This document shows positions 13,601 to 24,339 of a DNA stretch of 64,000 nucleotides, in pieces. A program made the translations under genes and the position numbers. This DNA comes from Atriophallophorus winterbourni (lineage: Eukaryota; Platyhelminthes; Trematoda; Plagiorchiida; Microphallidae): the NCBI GenBank assembly GCA_013407085.1, contig JACCGJ010010234.1:8195-72194 (forward strand), read 5' to 3'. Below the pieces are notes generated by a model. That model saw only the letters and a list, made by a program, of their open reading frames with translations. It was not told the DNA's origin and did no database searches. The stretch's first letter is position 1; every line of letters begins with the position of its first letter.

Positions 13601-14224
13601 ATAATTGGACTGGTCACGAGAGAATCATGAAGAACAGCTCCTGCTGGAACTGAAACTAGATGTGACGAGCCACCGGATTTTCCGTTCAGTATGTCGATGA
13701 ACTCCGAAAGTTTTTCATGATTTGAATCATTTTCACCAAAGTTAATAACATCAACGCTAACTTTTTCTTTTTTCAAATGCTTGGCTAGATCAGTCAGCTA
13801 AAAATATGAAGCAGAGGAAACTTACTGATTTCTCGTCATCCAATATAGGGCTACCAACGAAACATACTATACGCATTTTCTGATGACGCAGTTGCCTGTG
13901 ACGCAAAGCCAAATGGGCGATTCGGATAGCAATACAGAAATTAATATCACCCTTCGGTTCAACATTATGCAATCTGTTGTATATTTTGCTAGAATCACTC
14001 GTTAAAGTGCAAAGCACTTCTTTTCGAGCAAGAGATATCAGGCCAACGGTATTTTCAGGATTTCGTTGCCGTTTGCTCTGGCAAATGAGACTTACTGCGT
14101 CATTTTGAGCTTGTAAACGAGAGGGTGTAAAGTCTCCATTTCTCATGTAATCACTGTCGTCAACACTTGGGAGCAATATGAAAGATAAACAAACTTACGC
14201 TATCATAGTTGCCTCCTGGGACAT
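7604..14224 (-). CDS. PSMD4: 26S proteasome non-ATPase regulatory subunit 4 (Rpn10/S5a), five exons
   Basis: Rpn10 is the ubiquitin-receptor subunit of the 26S proteasome. Exons read 14224-14199, 14165-13826, 13797-13422, 10459-10263 and 7864-7604. All junctions are GT..AG and the phases join to 1200 nt (399 codons plus stop), close to the usual 377-420 residues. The product starts [21 protein letters not shown], matching the family N-terminus residue for residue in spacing. A vWA domain covers about residues 5-190 ([31 protein letters not shown]). Three ubiquitin-interacting motifs follow, at about 210-228 ([14 protein letters not shown]), 253-268 ([14 protein letters not shown]) and 286-303 ([14 protein letters not shown]), then [14 protein letters not shown] and a lysine-rich tail. 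Introns are 33, 28, 2962 and 2398 nt. Start choice: the ATG at 14224 gives the conserved N-terminus. No frameshift or stop is seen, so the locus looks functional. Confidence 0.95.
8155..8250 (-). repeat. Short repeat shared with 22095-22170
   Basis: On the minus strand this intronic stretch resembles the sequence after the stop codon of the possible exon at 22162-22307: a GTTTCACT..CATGC core, a T-rich run and an AATAAA-like end. About 90 bp are alike with many differences. It may be the 3' end of a repeat family or of a retroposed transcript. Confidence 0.4.
8320..8394 (+). repeat. S1 SINE-like repeat, partial copy
   Basis: Carries the head of the S1 family: TATGGTATGGTAT followed by AAAGCACAAGCCTGATCCAG and a GTGCC.CACAGTC block. 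The copy stops at about 8394, where RTE reverse-transcriptase sequence begins. Confidence 0.6.
8395..8905 (+). mobile_element. RTE-like retrotransposon 3' end in PSMD4 intron 4
   Basis: Encodes the C-terminal end of an RTE-type polyprotein: a [17 protein letters not shown] segment (YGCETWxLR type), HRLRWLGH at about 8627, then [20 protein letters not shown] and [14 protein letters not shown] up to about 8890. The order and spacing match RTE C-termini. The frame is shifted near 8650. It lies antisense to PSMD4. Confidence 0.75.
9292..9512. mobile_element. piggyBac-like MITE, 221 bp, TTAA target duplication
   Basis: Terminal inverted repeats CCCTTTGTCTAC at the left and GTAGACAAAGGG at the right are each followed outward by TTAA (9288-9291 and 9513-9516). 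A subterminal GGTAA/TTACC pair is also mirrored, with a 4-bp TGAC insertion on the right side. No coding capacity. A TTAA target plus a CCC start is the piggyBac superfamily hallmark; the assignment rests on the ends only. Confidence 0.75.
9770..10030 (+). repeat. S1 SINE-like repeat, nearly full copy
   Basis: Starts with tandem ATGGT units, then GAAAGCACAAGTCTGATCC, the GTGCCGCACAGTC block, a CTAAGATACTGTCA block, GAGACTCCAGCGTGTTTCAG, GGTGGCCAATCAA and a tail that includes GCGCATCCGTGCCACA. Other copies lie at 8320, 12287, 12564, 12938 (-) and 13145. No coding capacity. tRNA ancestry is not evident to me. Confidence 0.7.
10510..11265. other. PSMD4 intron 3, proximal part, no feature recognised
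   Basis: AT-rich intronic sequence without a convincing frame or repeat. Confidence 0.5.
11270..11800 (-). mobile_element. RTE-like endonuclease 5' fragment
   Basis: The minus strand encodes the start of an RTE-type [49 protein letters not shown] and [18 protein letters not shown]. After one frameshift it continues as [14 protein letters not shown] and ends near SDIVVLAGH, the GDFN-type position. The catalytic core beyond this is absent. It sits inside PSMD4 intron 3 in the same orientation as the gene. Confidence 0.8.
12150..12560 (+). mobile_element. RTE-like endonuclease 5' fragment, split by an S1 copy
   Basis: Plus-strand reading gives [38 protein letters not shown] and, after the S1 insertion at 12287-12479, [13 protein letters not shown]. 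This is homologous to the opposite-strand fragment at 11270-11800, so two RTE 5' ends face away from each other. Confidence 0.75.
12287..12479 (+). mobile_element. S1 SINE-like repeat with 15-bp target duplication
   Basis: The 15-bp sequence ACGCGCTTATATGAT occurs at 12272-12286 and again at 12480-12494, exactly flanking this 193-bp S1 copy. Removing one copy plus the insert restores the RTE reading [14 protein letters not shown]. This shows S1 to be a mobile element and fixes its ends in this copy. Confidence 0.85.
12564..12640 (+). repeat. S1 SINE-like repeat, internal fragment
   Basis: Matches the middle of S1 (GACTGCACGTGGGCTAAGAT, GTCAGGTTGCC, CTAGACAGATATG). Head and tail are missing. 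Confidence 0.6.
12938..13015 (-). repeat. S1 SINE-like repeat, head fragment, minus strand
   Basis: The reverse complement reads AATCACAAGTCTGATCCAGG, AAAGTGCCGCAGTCA and GCACGTGGAC, matching the S1 head. Confidence 0.6.
13145..13390 (+). repeat. S1 SINE-like repeat, diverged copy
   Basis: Head AAAAGTACAAGCTTGATC, middle CTGGGCTAAGACACTGTCA, then ACCACCGGTGGCAAATCAAT and a GTGTAATTTTT end. It ends about 30 bp before the donor of PSMD4 exon 3. Confidence 0.6.
13798..13825 (-). other. 28-nt intron of PSMD4
   Basis: Begins GTAAGTTTCC and ends ATTTTTAG on the minus strand. Its length is not a multiple of three, and reading through it runs into a stop. Removal joins PILDDEKS to [10 protein letters not shown], which is continuous in Rpn10 proteins. 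The donor is a perfect GTAAGT. Confidence 0.85.
14166..14198 (-). other. 33-nt intron of PSMD4
   Basis: Begins GTAAGTTTG and ends CCCAAG on the minus strand. Removing it joins ATMI|A to VDDSDYMRN, restoring the conserved Rpn10 N-terminus across a phase-2 codon. The length is far below the usual animal minimum. Confidence 0.85.
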
Positions 14225-14278
14225 GATTCAGCAGCCCGCGCTTTTCAAGGTTATAAAATATTCGAAGGACCTTCTTCG
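14225..14278 (-). promoter_or_regulatory. Short gap between PSMD4 start codon and an upstream CR1-like element
   Basis: Only about 54 bp separate the ATG from recognisable retroelement sequence. On the minus strand it holds an A/T-rich TATTTTATAA stretch and an AAAG that could be a trans-splice acceptor. Any host core promoter must lie in this gap or within the element. The assignment is positional only. Confidence 0.35.
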
Positions 14279-17200
14279 GTTCAGTTCAGTTTAGTTGGCA
14301 CAGGACTTTAAATGGCCTGGTAAACCAATCGGACGTCCAGAATTCATGTAGGCTGAAAGCTTCAAAAGAGCGCCTATTAGTAACAAAGTTGGTTCTTTGT
14401 TCGTTGGTAGACTCTTCGTATGCGATGATACGTTGTGTTTTCCGGCCTGTCCTTCGGTCCAAGTATTTGTAGCAGCAACTTGGAAAAACGGAAAGGGTTT
14501 TACTTCACCAAGCCTGTGAGAGGTTAGCTATTGAAAATTTGTGCGTACATTTGAAACATGACAAATAAAACAAAGCATTATATAAATGCGTTTTTTGTGT
14601 TGTTCTTTTTTAATCGTGATAAAGCCCGTATAAATTTAAAACGAACAAAAAAATGCATGCTAATTCTGGCGACCTGCTTCTTCATGGGAAAATTTAGGAA
14701 GAAGCTCATGCCCTAAGGCATCTTAACTCTTTTTAAATGCACCCACTGATATGTAAGCTATTAGTTCCTCGGGCAGCTTGTTACAGAATCATACCACCAT
14801 TTCACTGAAAAAGTGTTGTCTACGATTTAAACGGCTGGGATTTTTCGCGAGCTTGAATGTATTCCCCCGAGTTGAGGGGTAATCGCTCGAGAGAACATGC
14901 TTAGACAACCCCAATTGCCTAAGCATTTGAGCATTTTGTAGGTTTCTATTACTTCACCACGTAGACGCCGACGCCGAAGGGAGAAGAGACTTTATGAAAT
15001 TGGACATTCCTCGTAGGGTTTCCCAAACATACCTTCAACTATTTTGGTAGCCAAACGTTATACTCTCTCTAGTAGTAATTTAACTTCTGGAAAAAGGGGC
15101 TCCGGGCTTGCAGGCAGTATTCTAAACGCGGCCAGAAAATCGCCGTATCAACACTTCCGGCGTTCTAGATTTCGGAACATATTTAGGCCTGAAGAGTTAT
15201 ACTCTAGCTCTTTCGCAGCTGAGGCATATTGCGCAGCCCATTCGAAGTCGGCTGTTACGATTATACCTAAATCCTCAACCTCTTCTACTTCTTCTTGATA
15301 GACGACGACGGTCAAGCCCTTTTAGGCCGCATCTCTTTAAATCAGCAACAGACCAGGAGAACCTCAGTTGAAGAAATACTGTAGGTTTACAGGAAGCGTT
15401 CATTTAACCGTCCGATCAAGCCATTTTTTTAAATTTGTTTGGGAAAACTGCTTTCTCGGTAGAAGAGGTTACTGTTCCCCAAACGCTTAGATCATGGGAA
15501 AAAAGCCAACATTTCTGATTTGATGAGTCGTGGAAGTCATTAACATATACGTTTAAAAGTAACGAACTGAGAACAGATCACTTCGGAACACCGGAAGTTG
15601 GACGTGTAGTCTGCGGTTTAACTCCGTTAACCTCGACATGTATATAACGGTCAATAATGAAGTCTTCAACCCACTTTAAAACAGTTACCTTTACACCACG
15701 AGCACAGAGCTTGGCCAATAGACGTTGAAATGGAATACGTTCAGTAGTTAGCCGGATCACTGTTTTTATCTCTCTCATTCATTGGTCTGACAATGCCGTA
15801 CTTTTAATCTTGAGGTAACCTACCACACCTCAGGGATAAACTGAAGATTTGCGCTTGATTTGTCTGGCACAGGATTAGACAATTCTACCGATTCTCCAAG
15901 TTTATTCAACGCTTTACCCGGACATTTGAAAGACGATAGATCTCTTTCTCCGCGTCGATCTTCGGTAAACTTAAACGAACATCATTTCTAGTGAAAAGCA
16001 AGGGAGTTGTTTCAAGCATCTCTTCGATTCAGTCGAAGATTCCTCAGCGTCCAAAAAAGAAAATATAAACGAAGAGCTTGTGCGATTACTCAAGGGAACC
16101 GTTGGCTGTTAGGAAAGAGAACTAGATAAAAATAATGTCCTGTAAGCTGAAAACAAGTTGAGGTCAATTCTACTTGGGCGCGCTCCGGTTGCTGATTAGC
16201 CTGCTAAAGAACCTGCACAATCGAAAGTAAAAGTACTAAAGTTAGAATAGATTGAATCGCAATTGAGTCTTCCACCCCGCTCACCTACTGTTAAATAAAA
16301 TCCCACTGCACCACCCCAAGAAAGTTCTGCTTCAAATCGAAGGTTCTCTTCTAACATTGTTTCTTTCCTGCAGTCATTTTCTTTGAAGCAGCTACAAAAT
16401 TCGGACGCCGTGGCTAACCCGATTCAGCCGGTCGTCCTGAATTCTTTGAGAATGTTTTCGGGTCCCGTTAGTTTACCTTCGTCGACATTCAGATGGCTAA
16501 GAGCAATGACCAATGCAGTGTCAGCGAGCGCCCGTATAAGCTAATTAAATCAACTAGATCAGTTCAGTTCTCACGGCGCCAGTGAAATTCAAGGCCCACA
16601 GAATAATATATCTCACACCAGTTCGTTTTTGTCTAACAATTCAACTCTCCACCGGCACTTTGGCTGTGTTCTCATGGAGCAGAGGAATTGGAAATGTCTC
16701 CTCTGTGTAAACCGAAATGTACTAAGCGGCTATAAGAACTGCTTTACGTTCATTTTCATGTTCAGTCGAACATCCCATAGATCTCAAGCGAAGTACTAGT
16801 TGAGAAGATTCAGTTCTACGTCTAATGTACGCAAAAAGCGTTTCGGAACACGAGTTGGCTTTGTCCACCAAACGAGTTTCATAGTACTGCTTTTTTTCTC
16901 TTTTTATGTAGGTTCACTTGTTGCGGATAACGTTTTAGGCTACGTAGTCATCTGTTCATCCACTAGAAGAAAAATCCCGCAAAACCGCTTTCGTTCCATC
17001 ACGTATTTACGAATAATAATATCAAACCTTGGCGGACCCTTATCGGTGGATCTTCCATTCAGGAATGGAGGATGATTTTCAAGCGATCTGATTTTACCTA
17101 AAAAGTCCAACCAACAGGTATTAACATTCGTGAATGGAGGGAGTGACCAGTGGGTCGAGTCTGTAGACGTGATTAGACTCTTTGTATCTAATTTTCACTA

Positions 17201-18830
17201 CTTCCTCAGGGCAAAAAAACGTATCCTCGGTTGAAGACATCGATTCCGAACGAACCATTAGGAACAGTGATCGTTGCAACCAATAGGGGTCTCGATCGAT
17301 TGAGTCGTAACATCGGAAACCTGAGTGTGACCACCAAATTCAATATCGAAGGAACTTGTCCGACACATATCCTGGTAGGATAGTTTACATTCTGCATCAA
17401 ATTCAGCTCTAAAACCGTATCTAGGAATTCTTATAGGAACGGCTCACACCTGGAAACTTAATCCTCCGTGTTTATACCGGGAGCATTCAGATCTCCAATA
17501 ACGATACAGTCACGAGAGACACCATACCGTTTGGAACGCAGGAGCGTAAGCGCCAGATAAGCGTTAAATGACTCCAAGTAATGCAGCAACAGAGCTAGAC
17601 ATCAACTTGCACAAGATGTTCTCGGCATTTCCAGCATCATGTTGAAACCTCTCCAATAATTCCAAAATCAGGTGCTTTTTAAAGTATATGGCAACACCAC
17701 GGAAAGATCTCGAAACTACTCTGTCACTTCTGAAAAGCGTACAATGTGGTAGTGCGTCTTCTATATATCAGATATATCCATTGTTAACCACGATTCCGTA
17801 ACAGCTATTATATCTGGCTCCCGCCGACAGACATTTTTATTAACCTAGTCACGTTTATTGCATAGACTCATTCTTAGAAGTATTAACTGGAGTATGACTG
17901 ACAGCAGCTTCAGACAAATGTGCGGCCTCCACCTCACAACCCAAAAATGCACTACCTCGTCAGCTTCTCTGCGTGATCGCAATTCTTGGGTGGCTGTTTT
18001 CATTTTAATTATATCCTCAAGAGACTGGTCACGTAGTATCTTGAACGGCTATTCCTTAGGACGATGAACGTGTCGACTACTATCTGGACATTCTCATCCG
18101 AACCTAAAACACTTTTCAGTTTCCACGGTTTATACTCATTCATCTTCCGGCCAAGTCGAAATGCAGAAATAGTGCTAACTCCTTCCTCCGTTTGATTAAT
18201 TATCTTTGAAAAATGAATTGTAAGAATGTGCGCTCTTGCTGTAACGTATCTCAGCCGGGTCCCCAGTTTGCTCGCTAGCATTAACCATAATCAGGCATCG
18301 CTTCCGAGAATACATCCCTGGCTCCCTTAAGAAGGGAGATGTGAAAGAATTTTGAGTAGCAGGCACTTCTTTTAATACATTTAGCTGAGCCTCTATTTTG
18401 CTCAACTGCTGTGACAAGATTGCATAGCCATGATCACTAGGTAGACCTTTTGACGTCACGTCTGTATAAGTTTAGTCAATCCTGACTGTTGAGCAATCGG
18501 TGTTGAAGGCGAGCAAACGGCGAGTTCATGCACGTTCGATGTATCATCGGTAATAATATCATTTTATAAACGGCTTGTAGTCGAGGAAGCGAATGGTACG
18601 CGAGCTCGCTCCACAGATAGGTGGTGTCTGTCCGCAGCTGAGGTAGAGCTAATATCTATGTCTCCTCCATCGAGCACTTCAGAGGTTTTAGTAGATGTAG
18701 CTACGAATTTATTCTGACTACCACCGTGCGTAACACTTGATGGTGAAAGGCATATTTTACATACCGTCAGAATAATATCGCATGATTTCTTCTGAAGCCA
18801 CCAATATGTCACTGGCTTCATTCCTATTCA
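14279..18830 (-). mobile_element. CR1/L2-like retrotransposon, nearly full length, decayed
   Basis: From 5' to 3' on the minus strand: ORF1 remnants at 18830-17990 (a coiled-coil-like segment ILSQQLSKIEAQLNVLKEV, then RCLIMVNASEQTGDPAEIRY and KPWKLKSVLGSDENVQI); an endonuclease at about 17800-17200 (NYPTRICVGQVPSILNLVV); a reverse transcriptase middle at 15778-15578 (FQRLLAKLCARGVKVTVLKW, VNGVKPQTTRPTSGVP); a C-terminal domain at about 15300-14700; and a 3' end with AACTG-type repeats near 14279. Numerous stops and shifts. A second copy of the 3' end lies at 20388-21365. Same orientation as PSMD4, directly upstream of it. Confidence 0.75.
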
Positions 18831-20387
18831 CCCAATATGCGTCCATTTAAAACAAATTTCATAATTTCTAATTTGCAGATTTTCTCGTCTTAACCACGTT
18901 TAAATAAGGTGATAATCAAATAAACACAATATCGAAGGATTCGTAAAACGCAAAAATTCCACGTTGGTTTTGAATTAAAATTGGAGTCGGCGACATTCAG
19001 ATACACGGCAGAAAACGATTTGCGAGTGACTGGCTCCTGAAAACCAGTTTCCTTCAGGCAGATAGATCTAGTTAGCCTGGAAAGGCATTTCATCTGAACG
19101 TTAAACGCGTAGTGACTGAACAACATTGCATAATATTCAATCTTAATTAGGAGTATAAACATCTGAGAAATAATTTAACAGTTAATTTTCGGAGAAAAAT
19201 ATTTCACTATGAATGATATGTGTTACATTTGAGACCCAAAATTTATGTGCAACATTTTGTTCACTAAAAATTTAACATATCTTTCAGGGGACATATTACG
19301 AGGGACAATTCTGGCTTGTAATAGTATAATAATACAATAGTTCATTACGTTTCAAGGAGCAAACGAGCTCTTCAAATTGTGTTGCGTTTCAGGTTTCTCG
19401 TGAGACCTCACATTTCACAGAGCAGTTGCCCTATATTTCATGGGCATGAGATCGTTGACATATCAGGTGAACATTTTGAGTTTTGTAGTGAAAGCAAAGG
19501 TCACACTCTAACGGTTGAACATAAAAACCTTGCATTTAAGGACAATACTTTCACTATGGTACGGACACTAATGTTTCTATTGCTTTGGAATGATGCTATG
19601 GACGGAAAAACACGTTTTTATTTTTGTAACGATTTCTTGTTGTGAATGCAGAGTTAACTATGTGTAGAATTGCAGAATGTAACATTTGTTAATATAGTAC
19701 AAGATAATTAACTACGGTCTAAAATTAACACTATGTACCATTTGCATTTAGAACTTAGTTAGTTACCTAATCCTCATGACAGATAAATGTGCTTAAAAAA
19801 TTATTCAAGATTATGTTGATTGCTCAATCAGATATTACAAATGGAGAAACACATGATCACTACTGCAAAAAAAGTTGGTACCATTCTACGATTTCGCATA
19901 TTAGCTGGTTCTCAGTTATAATATGGTCTACTTAGATGGTTTATTATGTGAAATGGAACGGTAACTTTTGAATAACTGATTAGAGGGCGTAAAATTGCCT
20001 AACTTTGAGAAATATCAAGGAAACAAGTCACTACAAGATATGTCGGAAACAAGTTGGCCAAATAAAAATTTCCCATATTAATGGCATGCGAATTGGAGTG
20101 TTAAAATGAAAAGGCAATTTGAATAAGTAATGAAATCTTTGACGAAAAGATTTCGAGTGGGCAATGAAGAACAAGGGGTGCGAATTTTTCTTGAATTATT
20201 AGTCCGAAAATGCAACACAATGTGTTAGTTGGTTGGCGAATATTATAATGAAGTGGCTGCATTGCATGGGTTAGTGGTCATAAAACAACTTCGACCGGTT
20301 ATGGTTAACCAGTACGATTCACCATAAAATCAATAATAATAATATATTCGTGGTTTATCAAGGCATGTATTACTATATCGAGAAACG
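18831..20387. other. Intergenic stretch, no gene recognised
   Basis: AT-rich. A plus-strand frame at 19379-19645 lacks an ATG start and shows no known domain; an AG before it and a GT inside it allow an exon on paper, but nothing supports one. Confidence 0.4.
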
Positions 20388-21365
20388 GTTGACTTCAGTT
20401 CAGTAGCCACAGGACTGTAAATGTCTGATAAGCCAATAGGGCTTCCATATTTTTGTCGGTGGAACGCTCAAAAGGAGTGCCCAATCGTACCAGAGTTGAT
20501 AATTTGTTCTTTCGTAGCCTCGTCGTATGCCATGAAATTCAAGGTGTTTTTCAGGCCATCCTACATTCCTCAGTGTTGTAGCTGCGACTATGAAAAACGA
20601 AAAGGGATTCTGTTCACCAAGCTGGTAGGGGGTTAGCTAAAATTGTGCGTACATTTGAAACAAGACAGTGTAAATTTATTTTTGTGCAGATTTTAAATCT
20701 TGGTGAAAACCGTATAAATTTATAATGAAAAATATTATCATGCTATTTTTATTGACAGGCGACCTGCATATTCTGGAAAAAAGTCATGAAAATAGCTCAT
20801 AGTACGAGGCATCCAAACACATTTTGAACGCAACTGCCGATATGGAAGCGATTAGTTCCTCATGCAACTTATTGCAGATGTTTACTACCCTTTCACTGAA
20901 AACGTGTTACATAAGTTTCAGGCGATTGCGATTTTTTGAGAGCTTCATTCTATGCTCTTTTTGAAGCGTTCCTGGTTCGATAGAACAGCTTTTGACAATC
21001 CTCTTCGCCCAGGCATTTCTGGATTTTGAAGATGTCTCTCAGGTCACCACGTAGACGCCGACGCCGAAGTGAGAATTAGCCTAAAGAAATCAGAAGTTCC
21101 TCGTAAGTCTTCCTATACATACCTTCAACCATTTCTGTAGATAAACGTTTGACCTCCTCAAGTAGTAATGTTTTTTGGCCGAATGTGCGCCGGGCTTGCA
21201 CGCAGTGTTCTAAATAAGGCCTGACAATCGCTGAAAATAAGTGGATGAACACTCAGGGGTTCTACATGTCAGGTTAGATTTGAGCCTAAAGAGTTCTACT
21301 CTAACTCGTTTTGCAGCGCATCCAATTCGAAGTCCGCTGATCCGAATATACCACTATATTTAGTC
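20388..21365 (-). mobile_element. CR1/L2-like retrotransposon, 3' end copy
   Basis: Aligns block by block with 14279-15300: a TTCAGTTCAGT end, a CACAGGACT..AAATG block, the TTTGTGCAG..GTATAAATTTA region and the shared GTCACCACGTAGACGCCGA block at about 21042. It encodes only the last part of ORF2 plus the 3' UTR, truncated at the 5' side. Confidence 0.75.
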
Positions 21366-22094
21366 ACTGATAATTTGCCGATTGATGCAGACAAATGATG
21401 GTATTTGAATTAAGGAATAATAATTTTATTCATGGATATCCAGGGCATGCTAATCATAATCAGTAATTGCCAAAATATTTGTACAATAGTATTACCGTAT
21501 GTGCATTCGTGAATACATTTTCAAGGTCACTTCTGCAGTAGAATATTACGTTTAATAAAAATAAAGATAGAAAATATTTATAAATTCATTCCAGAAAATC
21601 AGTTAGTGCTCCGTTATTATCCAAAAATATTCTTTCGTTGAAAGAAAAATCAATGAACTTTTCAGATATCACTGAAGTTTAACGGATAATGTTCATCAAA
21701 ATGCGTGGTGTTTTATGTTGTGAATTTTCCGTTTTGGTTGTTTAAAATAGTTTATTTTATCCTGTATATTAACTGTTTTCTTGTCGAAAGAACGAACGGG
21801 ATTTATTTCAGTAGATTAAACTTTCCTGCCGGCTAGTTGTTTTGGTGCTGGTCGACAAGTTACGCTGGAAGGTAAATCCTATAAACCGATCGAGTGTTCT
21901 CAAGAAATTTGTGAGAATTAATATACCATCAACACATAGTTATGTCTTTTTACATAGATTATCAGGTAGAATATCTAGAATAAGAAAATCGCATAATTTT
22001 TTCTGTTGTTAAGGAATGAAGTCAGAAGTGATTTGAATTCATTTGAATAGGGGCTGAGTCTTATATATCTTGGAAGACGTTTTACAGAAATTGT
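21366..22094. other. Intergenic stretch, no gene recognised
   Basis: AT-rich with no supported features. Confidence 0.4.
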
Positions 22095-22161
22095 TATTTA
22101 ATTTATTACGAAACACAAAACAGACAAGAGTCACAAAATTGCATGCAGTGAAACAACAAAA

Positions 22162-22307
22162 TCAAGCTGCTTTTTGTGCATTTGCTTTCGCATATTCCGC
22201 TTGCTTTCTATCCATTTTCATGCGTTTGCTTATCTGCTTTTCCAGCTTCATATTGCTGGCACTTCGGTTCCAGACTTGTCCATCATGATGATGATAAGGT
22301 TGAGGAA
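22162..22307 (-). CDS. Possible terminal exon of an unrecognised gene
   Basis: On the minus strand an acceptor-like TTTAAG is followed by an open stretch of 48 codons ending in TGA. It reads PYHHHDGQVWNRSASNMKLE and then a lysine-rich, helix-prone tail with KRMKMDRKQAEYAKAN. An AATAAA-type signal lies about 60 bp after the stop (near 22100). Composition and layout resemble a real last exon, but I do not recognise the protein and no upstream exon was found. The 3' UTR partly resembles 8155-8250, so this could belong to a repeated or retroposed sequence. Confidence 0.35.
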
Positions 22308-22789
22308 CTTAAACGAGCGAGAATGTCACTATTGTCTGTTGCTTCTGCAGTCCATTTTTAAAACTTTTCCATTTTCCCAGCCTAATTTGTTTCATGCGCT
22401 TTCAAGTCTATCAGTTCTGTCAATGCATCTATATAATTTTTGAATGGGAAGTAAAAAATGTTGTTGAAAAATCATTGAAAAATTAAGAATGTGGACCAGT
22501 CATCTATACTTATATTTGTTGAAAGTAGGTTTCGGTTTATGTAACGGCTAATTTTTCAGCGTTCGTTTTAGTTAAAATTGAAAACGCTCGCAATTGCTCT
22601 ATGGAATGGAGGATGTTAAGACGCTCATACAAATGCTTGAGGTAATGTATGAAGAGTAGATGAAGTTGAAGCTAGTGGGTAGTAGATGCAACCTATGAAA
22701 ATATCTAGCACCGATAGTTCTATCCATATCGAATCTTTGAGATTCAATAAATTCATAATTTTTGTTTAAGCAGCTTTAAATATTGAACT

Positions 22790-23400
22790 CACGTAAATGA
22801 GGCAACCGCCCTTTCGTTTCAGAGTGAGTTTCTCTCTAAATATCTATCCGCGAAAGTACCTGCTTTTTGAAACTACCGAAGATCCTTCTAAGCAGTTCCA
22901 AGGTTCAGCAGGACGTTTTGTGTAACACAGAACACTACCGTGAAGACCCTATGTTAGATCTAATCCACACTCACACGTCTTGCTGTTCCGTAACCTTTGA
23001 AAAATGCTGAGATCCTAGAATTTATGGAAATTCGATGGATTTACCGACTTATAACATTTTACATTTTTGGATGTTTAATGGTATGCAGTTTAGTGAAGAC
23101 CACGTATGAAGTGTATCTAGATCGTTTGTAAACGTAAGCAATATTTTATGGTGCGCACGCTAGTCCAGACTTTGATGTCATCGGCAAGTAATATGACTTC
23201 AATGCCTACGTTATGAGGTATATCATTTGCGTATGTTATAAAGAGTATTGGCCTCAGGACTGAACCGTAATTACCAGACTTGTAATTTCTGCTGCGATGT
23301 ATGTCTATCAGAGTCAGTGATATAATAGACTATTCACACGATTCCCGTCATCTTTGACATGAATTCATCTTATCAGCTCATAGTACACTCCTATCCAGAT
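22790..23400 (-). mobile_element. CR1-like retrotransposon fragment (reverse transcriptase C-terminal part)
   Basis: The minus strand contains the palm-to-thumb region. 22905-23090 is about 93% identical, in reverse orientation, to 26150-26335 in the CR1 copy downstream. The FADD-type box region lies near 23190. It is truncated on both sides. Confidence 0.7.
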
Positions 23401-24339
23401 CAAGCAATAAACATTTGTACACAAACGCGCAATACTTAAAAAATAAGTTACCCGATTAATCGAGCTTCATAAAAAATATTCACAAATGATGATAGTCGGA
23501 TCGAAAACCTGTTTTAAACCGCTTTGCCCTAGGAAGAAATTTTGATTTAAAACATGTATAAATTTTGTACGTATATCTTAATGAAGAGTTAATAGCCCGC
23601 TTCTTCAAACAACTATTTTGATGTATAAATATAATGATAATGCTCCTGATCTATTTGACACAATGTGGAACTCACTGACACTTACTTCAGGTAACGAATG
23701 TAATATTGGCGGTATCTATTTTTCTTTCACAGAGAATCCAGTGCAGTACAATATAAAGCTGAATGTCACAATATGTATCAAAGGTGTATGAGATTCGAAT
23801 ATTGTTTATTCAGATTTACACAAAAGACGATTATCCGTACCACAAATCTCCCGGAAACTGCCAGTGGTTTAGATAAAATCTTTGAATCCAACCGCGCTAT
23901 AGGATAATGGGGATTTATTAGTTATGCTATCCAAAACAGCAATGCAGCGGTTAACAATAAATTCAGAATCCCAAAATCCACTCAAACTGACACTATTCAC
24001 CGCCATCAATATAATTAACCAGCTTACCAATTAGAACCACCATCGAAACAATCTTCCACCTGAGATCAAAATCATCAGTAAACACATGAAAACAGACACT
24101 TCGTGGAAATTGCCGAACCTCTCGGTACTCAGCATGGTGATCTTGGGTAACCTGATCTAAAAAGGAAAGTCAATCCACTCTATCAAAGTCGGTGATACAT
24201 TATACCCAATAACACGATCTTCGCTTTTTTGACACTAGGAACTTTCGATTACAAACATGTTTTTTCATCGTGTTTATATAGACCGCTGAGGAAGAGGTTT
24301 CTCTATTTACTATAATCAACACCACACGCTAAGAGAAAT
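23401..24339. other. Unassigned stretch with a possible CR1 endonuclease scrap
   Basis: At about 23683-23830 the plus strand reads SGNECNIGGIYFSFTENPVQ, which resembles the CR1 endonuclease block around IGVIYRPP. The rest is unassigned. Confidence 0.3.

Noticed and set aside
19379..19645. 88-codon plus frame with a possible acceptor and donor
   Set aside because: GTG start, no recognised domain, no neighbouring exon that fits in phase.
22070..22443. Overlapping hydrophobic plus frames
   Set aside because: They are the complement of the possible minus-strand exon and its UTR; residue composition is an antisense artefact.
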